From the NCBI GenBank assembly GCA_047967505.1, contig CM106540.1: a stretch of DNA of 64,000 nt; one strand, 5' to 3'. A model generated the notes under the pieces. It did no database searches and was not told the origin of the DNA. It saw nothing but the letters and a program-made list of their open reading frames with translations. This DNA comes from Dipteris shenzhenensis. Lineage: Eukaryota > Polypodiophyta > Polypodiopsida > Gleicheniales. Positions 42,710 to 54,050 of this stretch are shown piece after piece. Positions within the stretch are counted from its first letter, which is position 1. Each line of letters starts with the position of its first letter. A program made the translations under genes and the position numbers.

Positions 42710-43941
42710 CAGTAGATGCTAGAAAATTGATTCTAAAGGCTGCACCCTATCAACTCATTGCAAGACAACTGTACAAGATGTGGGCAAGGACTAGATATTA
42801 AGAAGATGTGTAATGCCTCATGAGATCATGCCAATCCTGAGTGAGGTCCATGAAGGCATTGTAGGAGGACACTTCCATGGGGAAGCCACAACAAGAAAAG
42901 TTCTCCTCATAGGCTACTGGTGGCCAACACTATGGGCAGATGCCTATGAATATGTAAAAGGCTGTGATGTATGCTATCACAACACAAAGATTTCAATCCC
43001 CTAACACCAATTTTTACACAAAAACCATTTGAAAAATGGGGAATTGACTATGTGGGTTCCATACGTCCAGCAGCAAAAGGAACACAGGCACGCTACATCA
43101 TTGTGGCCACTGATTACTTTACAAAATGGGCTGAAGCTAAAGTAGTTAGAAAGGCAGATGCCAGAAGCATAGCAAGATTCTTATACGAAAATGTGATCAC
43201 CCAATTTGGATGCCCCGTTGAAATTGTATCGGATAGAGGCACACATTTTGTCAATGAGGTAATCCAAGAACTCTTGTCTGGCTTCATGGTAATCCATAGA
43301 AAAAGCACACCCTACTACCCCCAAGGGAATGGACTAGCAGAATCCACCAACAAAATAATATGCAGTATCCTCACCAAGGTAGTAGAACCACAGCGTTCTA
43401 ATTGGGCAGAGAAACTAAATGCTGCCTTATGGGCATACAGAACCACATTCAAGGTCAGTATAGGGAAACACCTTTTCAATTTTTGTACGGCCTTGAAGTT
43501 GTGGTCCCACTCAAATTTGTAATACCAAGTCTACGCATCATAGTACAAGAATGCATGGGTGACCATGAATCCTTGAAAGAAAGGCTCTATCAGTTGGAGA
43601 AGCATACAGAGACAAGACTAGTCACCTACCATGCCATGACAACAGAAAAATGTAGAAGAAAGGCATGGTTTGATAGAAATCTGAAAGCTAAAGACGTCAA
43701 GGAAGGCGACTTAGTCCTGTTATACAATGCCAAAGTACACAAGGGGAAAATGAAGTATCTAGGTCAAGGACTGTATCGAGTACGAAAGATGAACCCCATC
43801 GGAGCTATGTTGTTAGAAACATTGGATGGAGTCCAATTCAACACAACAGTAAACGGGAGCCGACTGAAGCACTGCTACATCAACACGCAAGCCATCCCTG
43901 GCAAAAATGAAGATTTGGGAAACCAAGTCTTCCTTAGTTAG
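42710..43941 (+). pseudogene. Element C integrase, frameshifted
   Basis: Three overlapping frames. 42813-43004 holds the zinc-binding domain (HEGIVGGHFHGEATTRKVLL, then KGCDVCYHNTK). 43010-43522 holds the core with all three catalytic residues: KWGIDYVGSI, IVSDRGTHFVNE and YYPQGNGLAESTN. 43470-43941 holds the C-terminal module with FLYGLEVVVPLKFVIPSLRI, MTTEKCRRKAWFDRNLKAKD and VKEGDLVLLYNAK, then KMKYLGQGLYRVRKMNPIGA, the GPF/GPY-like end. Frameshifts near 43005 and 43455 are shared with the copy at 56225-57353, so they predate the duplication. Confidence 0.85.
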
Positions 43942-44723
43942 GATTAGATTGTATCACAAGCACTCACTTGCATATGCACGTTTTTGCACATATAGTTTGC
44001 ACTAGATTGTTACATGCACACTCACTGGCATATGCACGTTTTTGCACATTTAGGAAGACCTAATCAATTTCGTATTAGGGATGTTTGAGTCTTAATTTCC
44101 CTATCAAATCCCACAAATAAGCATATAGTTAGACACATCACATGCACTCACATGATTTTGCATAGGCACATAATAGATTGCATAAAAAATAGTATCACAC
44201 ACTTTCATTCCATACTCTCAAAGCATGCAATGAATTCACAAGCAGGACAAGAAGCTATGCAAAAACTCAAGATGAATTGGCAAAAGAGTTTGTAGCCTCC
44301 GCAACGAGACCCCCGGCAAACATCACAGCCGTCTCCTATATGCAAAAATATCGAACTTGCATACTAATTATCTACAAGCTCAATGATACAGGTGCAATCG
44401 CATCCAACATGTATGCAAGATAGCAAGAAATGCTAGCCTCAACAACGAGGCCCTCGCCAAAGCTCTTCCCAAGAAGATTCAATGGCAGAGTCTGCAACCT
44501 TAGCAACGAGATCCCCTCTAAAATTCACAGTTGTCTACCCCTTCTTAAGAGGAGATAAGCTTCTTGACTATAGACTACAAATTGTATGGTGCAAAAGCAT
44601 TACAGCAGGAATGACTCGCATGCCATAAGCTAAACAGCCACTAGATTATGCACATGGTATCCCAACTCTAAAATCAAAATAAGCCATAACCTGAGGACGG
44701 GTAATAAAATGGTTCCGAGAGTA
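43942..44723 (+). other. Element C 3' non-coding region
   Basis: This holds a 58-bp direct repeat (from 43961 and 44019, containing CATATGCACGTTTTTGCACA). Three spaced degenerate copies of a segment with CAACGAG-A/G-C/T-CC-C follow, at about 44296, 44436 and 44500. No coding potential. The stretch CCTGAGGACGGGTAATAAAA before 44710 is the nearest thing to a polypurine tract and is weak. Confidence 0.6.
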
Positions 44724-44759
44724 TGTTGACTCTATGCCAACATGAACTTATGTAGAAAG
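44724..44759 (+). repeat. 3' LTR stub of element C
   Basis: TGTTGACTCTATGCCAACAT and 16 further bases match the start of the 5' LTR, then identity stops abruptly at AGAAAG (44759), where unrelated open sequence begins. The remaining 880 bp or so of LTR are missing. Confidence 0.75.
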
Positions 44760-46338
44760 TGCAAAAGATGAAGAGCTCGACTTGGCCCTAACAAAGCTTA
44801 AAGATGACCTCACCACAAGCGAATCCCTAGTCCAAACTCTCATGGACCAGGTCGACAAGGCAGAATTTGGCCTGCAAACCACATTGGAGCAAAAGGTGCA
44901 GGCAAAGGCGCAGTATGCCAAAACACAGGAACACCAAGAACGACAAATCCAATCTCTACAAAATCTTTTGGCACAAGAACGGGCACTTACTGTGTCCCTC
45001 CAAGAAGAGAACAAACGACAGTGCACTCTCGGCCAATTAGAAGAGTCAAATTTGGAAGACTGGGAGCAACAAGAGTTTTAGATGTACAAGGAGGTCTCCG
45101 CACAACTCGCCACCTACATGCTCGCACCACGCACCATCCCCCAAACACTCCAAATGCACTTTGACACACTCCGTGCACAAAACCTCATCTTCCACCTAGA
45201 CCTCACAGCTCCACTTCCTCCTAATGCCCTCCAAACCATCCTCTGCCATAACCCCGACCACTACCGCCCCATCCTAGCCATGTCATTTTTTGTTAGATCT
45301 CCAACCCACTTCTCTCTCTGTCCTCTGCCCCTCCGACCTCTAGAGTCTATCCGCCCATCCTATCCTTCTCAATTTCTAGGTCTTGTGCCACATCATCATG
45401 GAGTCCCTTAATTATCCAATAGATGATGAAGTGATGCAAATCGCAAAGCCCGAGGAACTCACGCCGTGGATCTGCACCCCCAAAAGTCTGCAAGCAGACA
45501 TTAATTGGATGTAGACCTACAGCCAAGCCTCCACAATCCAATCTCAAGGGCACCTTGTGACATTCCAGTCCACCACCTACAACCCCCTCAGCATAATAAT
45601 CCTCTTCAATAGGGTGCTATAAGCTCTCCAACACTCACTTGAGTCCTTAGTGAGCAATTTTGAAATAATTCATGTAGCATACCTCGAGGAATTCACCGAG
45701 GAAGAAGGCCAAGAAGCCATCACCCTCTTTAATTCTATCGCCCCTCTTGTTGAAATTCCACCACCACCTCCTCTAGATCTCGCCCAACCCACTCAACAAG
45801 CCACCCAACCTCCCCTCCCTCGGACAACACTACCCGAGCATTCTTGTAATGCCTCTAGCACCACCACCGCATAACACGGGACCTCCTCATCCATCTCCTC
45901 TATAGCTCCAGTCGACCTTCTTGACGAGGCCTTCAACATGTTGCTCAAAGCAGCCAATTTTGTGTAGGCAGCCAAAGCGACAACACCAATAGGCACAACA
46001 GAGCCAAAACCCATGCCCATTATAGATGACAAAGCTCCACCAACTCCTCCTGCCTCCCCCCCTAAAGATGTCCAATGGCACCCTGACTTGCATTCATTTC
46101 AAGAGTTGCTAGATAGTGCACTTATGCATAATTGGAAGCGCCACTTGAGGGCTCCCACCTCCATCTATATGAAGTCCTAGAGGTGCGCCCCCTCACATAA
46201 TTCATTACCCAGTCCTTTGATGACTAGCAATGCGTGCATCCAAAGCACATAAGAGGAGGATACAATCTCGCTCTCGATGCTCCAGTTCCAACGACCAATG
46301 CAGAGGCCGGTCTTCAGCCACGATGGCACCTCCCCTTC
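44760..46338 (+). pseudogene. Coiled-coil ORF remnant of unknown element
   Basis: Directly at the LTR break an open frame begins in mid-protein (AKDEELDLALTKLKDDL) and gives about 100 codons of heptad-rich coiled coil (LVQTLMDQVDKAEFGLQTTL, RQIQSLQNLLAQERALTVSL). After a TAG it goes on as YKEVSAQLATYMLAPRTIPQ, then LEEFTEEEGQEAITLFNSIA and a proline-rich part, then LLDEAFNMLLKAANFV and PKDVQWHPDLHSFQELLDSA. Frame and tandem stops (TAG) recur. The coiled coil followed by Pro-rich and acidic parts could be a gag or structural ORF of another retroelement. I cannot name it. The copy at 58172-59765 is nearly identical and continues beyond the point where this one is cut. Confidence 0.5.
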
Positions 46339-46352
46339 TTGTAAGTTGGAGA

Positions 46353-47600
46353 AATAGCAGTGTGATCCACCAAAGTGCTCAATTGATTGATCATAGCTCT
46401 CATTCATAGCATGAAATATTGGATCGATTCTCCTTTCTTCAATTTTGATCCATTGAGCTTGGTGTGAACATCTTCCTCATTTAACGTCTTGATAGAACCA
46501 TCTCAAGAAGGATTTTGATGTGTCGACAATCCATAAGTGTCTAATGGGGAGTTGGTTGAACCACCTTTGTGTTGTCCTCACTAATGTGCAAGTAAAGTGG
46601 TTCATCTACTCGTCCTTGATTGTGACTCCATTAATGGTGCAAACTCAAAGGTTTTTCCACCTTGAGACTTCTTGTGCACATTCTTTCTAAGTCCTTGTGC
46701 TCTAGTTGCTTGGGCATTGCCCTCCAATTTCTTGGTAGGCACATGAAGCCTATTTGGAACCATCATCATTGGCATATAGACATAGATTGAAAAATACTCC
46801 CACAATGTCGTAGACATAATTCCATATGAGACGTACATAACAACTCAAAAGAATGTCACTCTACTTTAGCATCATGATGAAATTTCTTATGAAATTGGAA
46901 CCTCAGCAAAGAAATCAAAATGGTATTGAGTCCCATACTGCTCAAAGAGCAAACAGTGGTGTGCAAGTAAACTTCAGCAACCATATGTATGTTACTATCC
47001 CATAGGGAGTATGTACATTATCTATTTCTTTTCCACCAATGATACGTGGACTTGTTGACACAAAAGTATTCAATACGTGTGTGTGTGTGTTTCATGGCCC
47101 AAAATTCTTAACTTTCTAGATTTTGGGTTTGTGGTGAACCTTCAATTTGGGCTTCACCTTGCCTCTGATTGCACGTGTCTGCACTTGTGGTCATGTCCAT
47201 TCCTTGACCCTAGGCTTCTCCTACCTTCCTTTGGTCTAGTGCATCATTCTTAGCTGAATGCGTGTCTAGACTCAAGGTTCTTTTTGGATTCCTACAGTCG
47301 ACTATGTTGCTCATGTTCATACACATTCCTTCTTTTGTGTTCCTTTGGTCTGGAAGTTTGCTCATGATTAGATGTGCATCTAGACTTGAGGCTTGACAAC
47401 TTATTGCTTCTAGATGGCCTTGATCGTAGCTTATCTCGTACATCACTTCCTCATTGAAGTGTGCATGACTCTATTCTTGTCTTCATCTCGCTTCTTTTGG
47501 GCTTGCATGTCACTTTCGGTCAGAGGCACATCTTTTGGCTTTTTAATGGCCTTGCTCATAGCTTGGCTCAAGCCATGTCTCTTCATGGAAGTAGCCAAAA
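46353..47600 (-). pseudogene. Minus-strand gag-like remnant and flank
   Basis: Read on the minus strand between 46640 and 46380 in one frame with stops: VCTINGVTIKDE, then NHFTCTLVRTTQRWFNQLPI and KSFLRWFYQDVK, then MNESYDQSIEHFGG. A T-x-R-x-W-F-x-x-L-P motif followed by F-x-x-x-F is typical of retroelement capsids. The rest (46850-47600) is non-coding, with a short GT microsatellite at 47079-47091. The same sequence recurs at 62766-64000. Confidence 0.45.
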
Positions 47601-50560
47601 TCCTTTCTTTTCAAAGACAACTCCTCGGGGTCTACATCAAGTTGTGGTCCTAAGGTTCCTCGACGTGCCTTGATCAGAAGATAGGGATTGGTTCACTTTG
47701 GTTCTTAACGTAGAAGCTGGATGATGCATCTCTTCTAGTTGGTCCAAATCTTCTTATGCCTTGTGCTCTCTACTATTGGATGCAACCCTCTTTTCCCATT
47801 CTTTGCCTCATGTTATCCATTCCTGATTCTGAGTTCATCTCTGGTCTTTGCTCAGCTTGATTCTGCCAACTCCTTCCACCACTACAAAGGTGCTCCTCTC
47901 ACTTAGCAGTATATGTTTGTAACGGTTCAGTCATGTCTTATGGCTTCAAGTATTCTGCAAATGGTTTGCTCATGCTCTTTTATCAAAACACCCATAGATG
48001 TGTAGGTTCCAAAGAAGCCACAACTCTTTCTTTGACAATCACAGCACTCACTTGTAGTAGTTTATCACTCCAAGCAATTTTCATAGGATCTTGAGAAGCC
48101 ACAAATCTTCCTTTACACACGTAGCACTCACTTGTAGTAGTGTATCACTCCAAGTAGTTGTCATAGCTTGTTCCTTGTTAGCATATACTCTTGTGTGCTT
48201 AGTGGCTATGCACACAGTGAATGTGCATTCATGGCTAGGACTTCTAATGCTCATTCCACTCAGAATCTTCCACTATTTTATAGCATGACCCATCGTGATC
48301 ACCAAATGTTGATGGCTTTTTTCCATATCTTCTTGGTTGACTAACACTCTTATGCTTGGGTACGTGTCACCTTCTAAGATGCTTTCTTTTGCAATCCTAA
48401 GTAGATGGTCTAGCATTATGCTACTATCTGGATAGTCCACTTTCTCTTGCAATCCTAAGTAGTTGAAACAAGAAGTCGAGCAATAGGGCTAGCTGTAATG
48501 TGGACAAATCATATAAAGATACACAGAATGAAGATGCAATGGTAGAGCCAAGAAAGTCTATTAAATGTAGAGTCGTATTAAGAAGCGGGCTCAAGGACCA
48601 AATATAAGTAGTCAAAGCTACGTAGTGAGTGATGTCTATAAACTACTCAGTGGTGCAATGGTGTGAGATACAAATGAAGCACTCTTTAGCTCTCACTCTC
48701 ATTTGGGCTCCAGGTCCACCCCCTCCTTTGTCATTGTGATGCCTTAATTAAAGGAGGTGTGTCGCTTCTTGATCAATTGGATGTTGTTGTCCATTTTCCC
48801 TTCTTGATCTTCTTACCCACATTTATACTGCCTATTTATGACTTGTGCCACTACACTTGCCTAACCATCACCTAGTTCTTGGCTTGCCTCAACCACATTC
48901 CAAGTGTCCTCATCATTGCCAAGAGTCAACATAATTGAAGGGGTTGAACTTTCGATGCTAGATTTGAGAAGAGTACTAACTACTCGTCTTACTACAATGG
49001 TTGAACTCATGATGTTGCTAGATCTAGCTCAACATAGTATATTGCTAACCAACCAAAGAGGCTTGTTTGTTTGTATAAAATGTAATTGAATTGCAATGAT
49101 ACAATAAAATTCTCTTGAATGATGAAATTATTTTCAATAAGTGTTTCTTTTAATATGTTAACTTATGTCAATGTGTTGCTGAGTTTTATATTGATGTATT
49201 ATATAATGTGGATGACTAAAGATTGTGCCTTGTAATATATTTCATGTGACAAAATGATTGAGATTTTCATAGCCATGAATACAATATGGTTTAGTATATG
49301 CATGGGTATGCACATCAAAGGGGCTAAGGGCAACATTCTTTATAGGGTATATGTGCGTTAAAAGAGCTACAAGCAATGCTTTAGGTGAGCAATCATTACT
49401 AGCATAGGTTGTTTTTCTTGTTGAGTTAAAATTTTAAAGGAAGGGATATTTGAAAATATTTTAATTGATTTTTACATGTTGTATTATGATTATCTTACAT
49501 TGTAGAAAAGTAAGCACAGTGTTTCTTACTAGGAAACACAATAAGCGTTGCTCTTGTGCAAAGTTTTACTCTCTTGGACATGAAGAGGGTGAGGGTACGT
49601 GTAGCATTGGGAAGAAAGGACATTAGGAGAGTAAGGGTAGTACATGCAAAGTCTTATAAGATTGGACATGGAAGAGGGTAAGGGTAGTACTAGGGATGGA
49701 GGGGATGAGGAGAGTCAATGATGGAGGAGAATAGAAAATTGCCCTATGATTGATGATAATCATGTGAAAAAGAGGCCCTAGTAGCAAAGTCTTGTTGTAT
49801 GTATGGGATTTTGACCAATGCACACACAATCCTATGGGATTCTGACCAATGCACACACAATCCACATAGTGGGCATGGTAAGAGTATGCAGGACCTGTAG
49901 GCAAGCCATGCATACTCGTAATTTTTATATGGATAACATATGATTAAATTCTCCTATGTGAGCTACAGGCTATAGATCTTATAATCTTGAATTGTTTTGT
50001 CATAGTAGAAAATTCTTGCTTAATGAAAATAATTATGACATTGTACAAAAAAAATAATGTAGTAAATACATTTTGAAATGTCATTGTATTAACGAGAGCC
50101 ATGAGACTATGGATTAACCTATATGTGTACCTTTGTATTTTTTGCTAGAATACACTGGAATATGATCATCTAGGATTTTTGGAACACCCTTAGTACTTCA
50201 TCAATATCATTGACTTCAATTATTGATTGGTTTCCAAGCCTTCTTTCTCCACTATTTTTACCAATACCTAACTCAACATTAATAGGCAAACTTCTACTAT
50301 TTATAGGATTAAAGGTATTGTTGGAATCATCAACATTAATTGTTTCTTTTTGGAATTCCTTTGGAAATATATATCAGTGTGAGGATCTATTATGTGTGGA
50401 ACTTTATTTTGAAAGAAGATGTTCCTAACATCATTTGAAGTCACAAGTGTTGGATTGCAAATGGAACACCATAGAGCTTCAATTTTCTCCAGTTCCAAAC
50501 ACTAGTCCTAAGGGAAAAATATTTCATTAGGGAAAAAGGGAACTCATTTTGGGGCCCTGT
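47601..50560. other. Intergenic, T-rich, small duplications, no gene
   Basis: Two tandem duplications: 48014-48094 with 48095-48172 (shared CACTCACTTGTAGTAGT), and 31-bp units at 49802-49862 (TGACCAATGCACACACAATC). Imperfect repeats of AAGAGGGTAAGGGTAGTA lie at 49580-49710. From 49100 on the sequence is AT-rich. No gene was recognised. Confidence 0.5.
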
Positions 50561-50925
50561 AAGAAATTCACTATTTTTTGATTTATTTCTCTCCTAAAAG
50601 ACCTCAAAAATAGTAAATTATGGAAACGTGGCTCAGAACTATCAGTAAGGACTACAGAACTGTCAATTCAAAAAGGAATAAGATAATCTTTTGTCTGACT
50701 AACACGATTTTGCATTAAATATCTCCTTAGATTTTTTTTTGTTTACCAAAGATTCCGCATCTCTTTTGCCGACGTGTGCAGGCCTTTCATAAAGAGTCCA
50801 TCATTGAACTTGGTGATTGCAAGTTTTCAAAATATTCACATGGATACCGCCACACTTCCACGATTCATGTTACAAAACGACTATGAGATTGAAAAACAAA
50901 CTTCGCAACCTCAGAAGCACAAAAA

Positions 50926-53661
50926 ATGGCCGATACTAGTGAGTCACTATCTCAGAAGAAGCGATTACACCATCTTCACATCGACTTAGAAGAACAATAT
51001 GCTCCAGCACAAAAAAGATGAAAGGATACGGTGCTGAATGCTCAACAGCGGGAAAATATGAGAAGAGAAGGGCTTCAACATATTGACTTATGGTGCGATG
51101 GAAGCATATATCCAAAATGTCAAGTAAAAAACTCTACACCTCCATTTGTCAATCCCACCACATTACTGAGGTTTGCCGGCGATGGACAAAATGGACTTCT
51201 TGGTTATATTTCAGCGCAGTCTGCATTTGCGGAAACGTATAAAATGATGTACCTACAAGAAAAGGGGGCCAAGATGCAGGAGATAGCCATTCGTGCAAAA
51301 TTGGAGCAGCAGTTGCAGAATGAAATTGAGGAGCATTCAAAGAGTAAAAAAGAGTTGACAAGAGCAAGAAAGAAGAGAACCGTGCTTGGAGACAGACTAC
51401 GTAGCAGGAAGATTAAAAACATTGCAAATTTGAAGGCTGGGACTGGTGGATGCAAGCAACGAATTCAGGAAGCAAGGTTAGATTGAAATTTATCATTTTG
51501 TATACTCAAAAAGGCTCTCTTCCAGACTATATCTATTTCGTTGATTGTCGCAAAACAAGAATGGAGGTGCTGAATGATATAGGCATATTGTGTTGTTACT
51601 ACAGGAAATTATTGGAGCCTGCAAAAGAAAATATGGACCCGAACCTTCTTCTTGTCAAATGAATGAAAGGATTGCTTTCTTGCAGTGTAGCAAAAGGTTT
51701 GATTGAGGAAAAAAAATACAAAACAGTCAAACGCAATGTTGTAGAGGACTTTGTATCCAATAATCAAGTTGATGGCACTATAATCCAAGAGGCTCTTGAT
51801 GTTAGTGGAGTTAGTAGGAAGGGATATAGTTCGATTTTCCATGCAATATCCTCAACTTTGAAAGATCAAAGGATTAAACGAGTTTTACTGCCAAATCCAG
51901 CAACCGTGTGGAGGATAAGAGGTCATTTGAATGAAAGTATAGATGAATTTATTGGGCAATATATCCATATTGAAGAAATATTTCATGGTGTTAAAGGAAC
52001 CACTGTGTATGATCCTTGGAACAATATATTTTTAGATTTGCAACAACTTCAAAAAAGAATGGTCGAGTTTTATGGAATAACATTTGAGGAGTGCAAAGGC
52101 ATTTTGAAATTTGTTATCAAACTGGATGAGTGTGAGGTTGTAAAGGAAAAGAAAATGGAAAGAGTTACTATTACAATGATGAATGGAGCAATTGATACAT
52201 CATCGACTGAAGCGAGTTCGAAGTATTTTAGTGTGCAGTCAGAGAAACACATATGGTGGTTAGGCTCGTTCCAAGTATGATCATTTTTTGTTTTATACTT
52301 GATTTTGGTCATTGTTTTCAAATCTATTATAGTAATACTTTTGTTTTCTATAATCTGGTAGGTGAAGACCGAAGACCATGAAACACTAGATTGGGTGTTT
52401 CACCACACGAAAATACCAAGAATAATCAAAAGACAAGTGCAAGGCGAGAATCTCCATGTTGCAGGAAAAGGTGATTTTCAAGTAGAGTGGCACATGGCTG
52501 GGGATCTTAAAACACTTAAGTGCATGTATAACATTAGTAAAGGAGGCAACTCAAAGTCTCCTTGTCTTTACTGCAAAGAATCAGCTCAAGTAATGGATTC
52601 AAAATGGTGGAAGAGAGCACCTAATAGAGATAAAGTTGACCCTGACTTCAAGGCCATTCTGGACATTCCACTATGTAATGTTCACATCTGCACATTGCAT
52701 GGTCTATGTCGAATTATTGAGAAATTGGTATTTTTATATATTGGATTTGCTTGGAAACTCCGTCCCGAAAAAAATAGAAAGGATGCTCTTCAAGCATTGG
52801 AAAAAGTGTTATCCGATATAGGTCTGCATAGAGGAGATGTTCAAATCACAAAGGATTTTAAAAAGTCTACCAATGGCAAGGAGGTACCAATCAAGCCCTC
52901 TATTGGTGGTGTTAAGGCAAGAAGATTCTTGTCTCGACCCAAACACAGTAAGCAAGTAAGGCAAGGTAGAACAGTTTCAAAGATTAATTATGGATTGTGG
53001 AAGCAAGTCCATAATGTTGTGAAAGATCATGAGGCAGATGGGGAAGCACGAAATAGGAAGGCAGAGGTGTGGAGGTCTCTTGATCAACTCTTCATGTTCT
53101 GTGACAAAGTAACATGGACAAAGAGTGATTACAAGAACTTTGAGGAGGTAATTAAACATTTTGGGAAGTCAATGAAAGACGCGTGGACAGCCTGCAATAT
53201 AACTCACTACATGGTAAGGTTCTATCTTTTTCTTTTACTTAAGTGTGATCCTCTTTTTTTTATTACTTACTATGCATTCTTATGTCTTACAGCATATCAT
53301 ATACAACCACCTTCCCTATTTTGTCAAAAAGTATGGATGCCCAGCTATTTGGTCTACCCAAGGCATGGAGAAGTCTCACTACATGGCACGTAATGCATTT
53401 TTTAGACACACACAACACTATAGAGGGAGTCAGAAGGCAAATAGTCTGAAGGAAGTCTTCCAATGGTTTTACCGAGGCATACTACAGAGGCTGCATGCTA
53501 AAAGAAAAGTTGCTAGCTCCAAAATCAAGCTTGCTTTTCTTCTAGCCCAAAAGCAAAGACGAAGACAAGCTCTAGACAATTCAATTGCAGCAGAGAGACA
53601 TAGACAATGGAGGGAATCAAAGATATTTAGAAACCATAAATGGACAAGTAAACATGAATAG
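50926..53661 (+). pseudogene. Unassigned DDE/RNase H-fold transposase-like protein, four exons
   Basis: Exons 50926-51476, 51605-52274, 52362-53213 and 53293-53661 join in phase with GT-AG borders and give about 813 codons. Start MADTSESLSQKKRLHHLHID. Residues about 110-175 form a Lys/Glu-rich coiled coil (KLEQQLQNEIEEHSKSKKEL). A predicted catalytic core follows: FVIKLDECEVVKEKKMERVT (first acidic residue), WHMAGDLKTLKCMYNISKG (second), SPCLYCKES (CxxC insert), HICTLHGLCRIIEKL (His) and STQGMEKSHYMARNAFFR (possible E). The D-D-CxxC-H-E order resembles plant and animal cut-and-paste transposases in which a zinc motif interrupts the RNase H fold, but I could not match a named superfamily. Two in-frame TGA codons (51019-51021 and 51660-51662) interrupt it. 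It could be a transposon gene or a decayed domesticated one. Confidence 0.6.
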
Positions 53662-54050
53662 GACTCATTTGTAACTTATTGGTGTTATGTCCACATGTTT
53701 TCAAACTCATTCAATAGAAATTCTTTTAGTGGAACAAGTGACTCTTGGTGTTATGCATGAAAAGTATTTCTTTTGTGAAACATATGATCTAAACTTAATA
53801 CAATTTGTTCACAATTTCAATATATTTTTTGTTTAATATTTAACGACACCACTCTATGTAAATGTACAAATCATTTCATCATCAACTTATTAATCATTTA
53901 TACAAGATCATACCAGATATCAAAGACTTTGTACAAATCAGTTCAAATTTAATATAATGTTTGTGCTATATTTGATGACTAAATCCTATTTCTCCCAGAG
54001 CCTGCCGATCGGAACTCTCTTTTTGATCTTGATTGGAGTCTTTTTCTTCT
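53662..54050. other. AT-rich space between convergent genes
   Basis: About 390 bp separate the stop of the plus-strand gene from the stop of the minus-strand gene. They are AT-rich and must contain both 3' ends. No terminal repeats were seen. Confidence 0.5.

Larger units (their letters stand above)
34224..44759 (+). mobile_element. Ty3/gypsy element C, Athila/Tat-like, with truncated 3' LTR
   Basis: Structure: 5' LTR (34224-35137), primer binding site, pyrimidine-rich leader, gag (37744), protease, an apparently inverted segment (about 40380-40865), RT-RNase H, integrase, a non-coding 3' region and a 36-bp LTR stub. The D-G-G-A protease core, the TGGCGCC primer site and the FLDDL catalytic box suit the Athila/Tat side of plant gypsy. 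Frameshifts are few compared with elements A and B, so this insertion is younger. It was inserted into the LINE. Part of it (from 42211) is repeated at 55618. Confidence 0.85.

Noticed and set aside
49623-49913. 96-codon minus frame at 49913-49623
   Set aside because: It spans simple duplications and has no motif.
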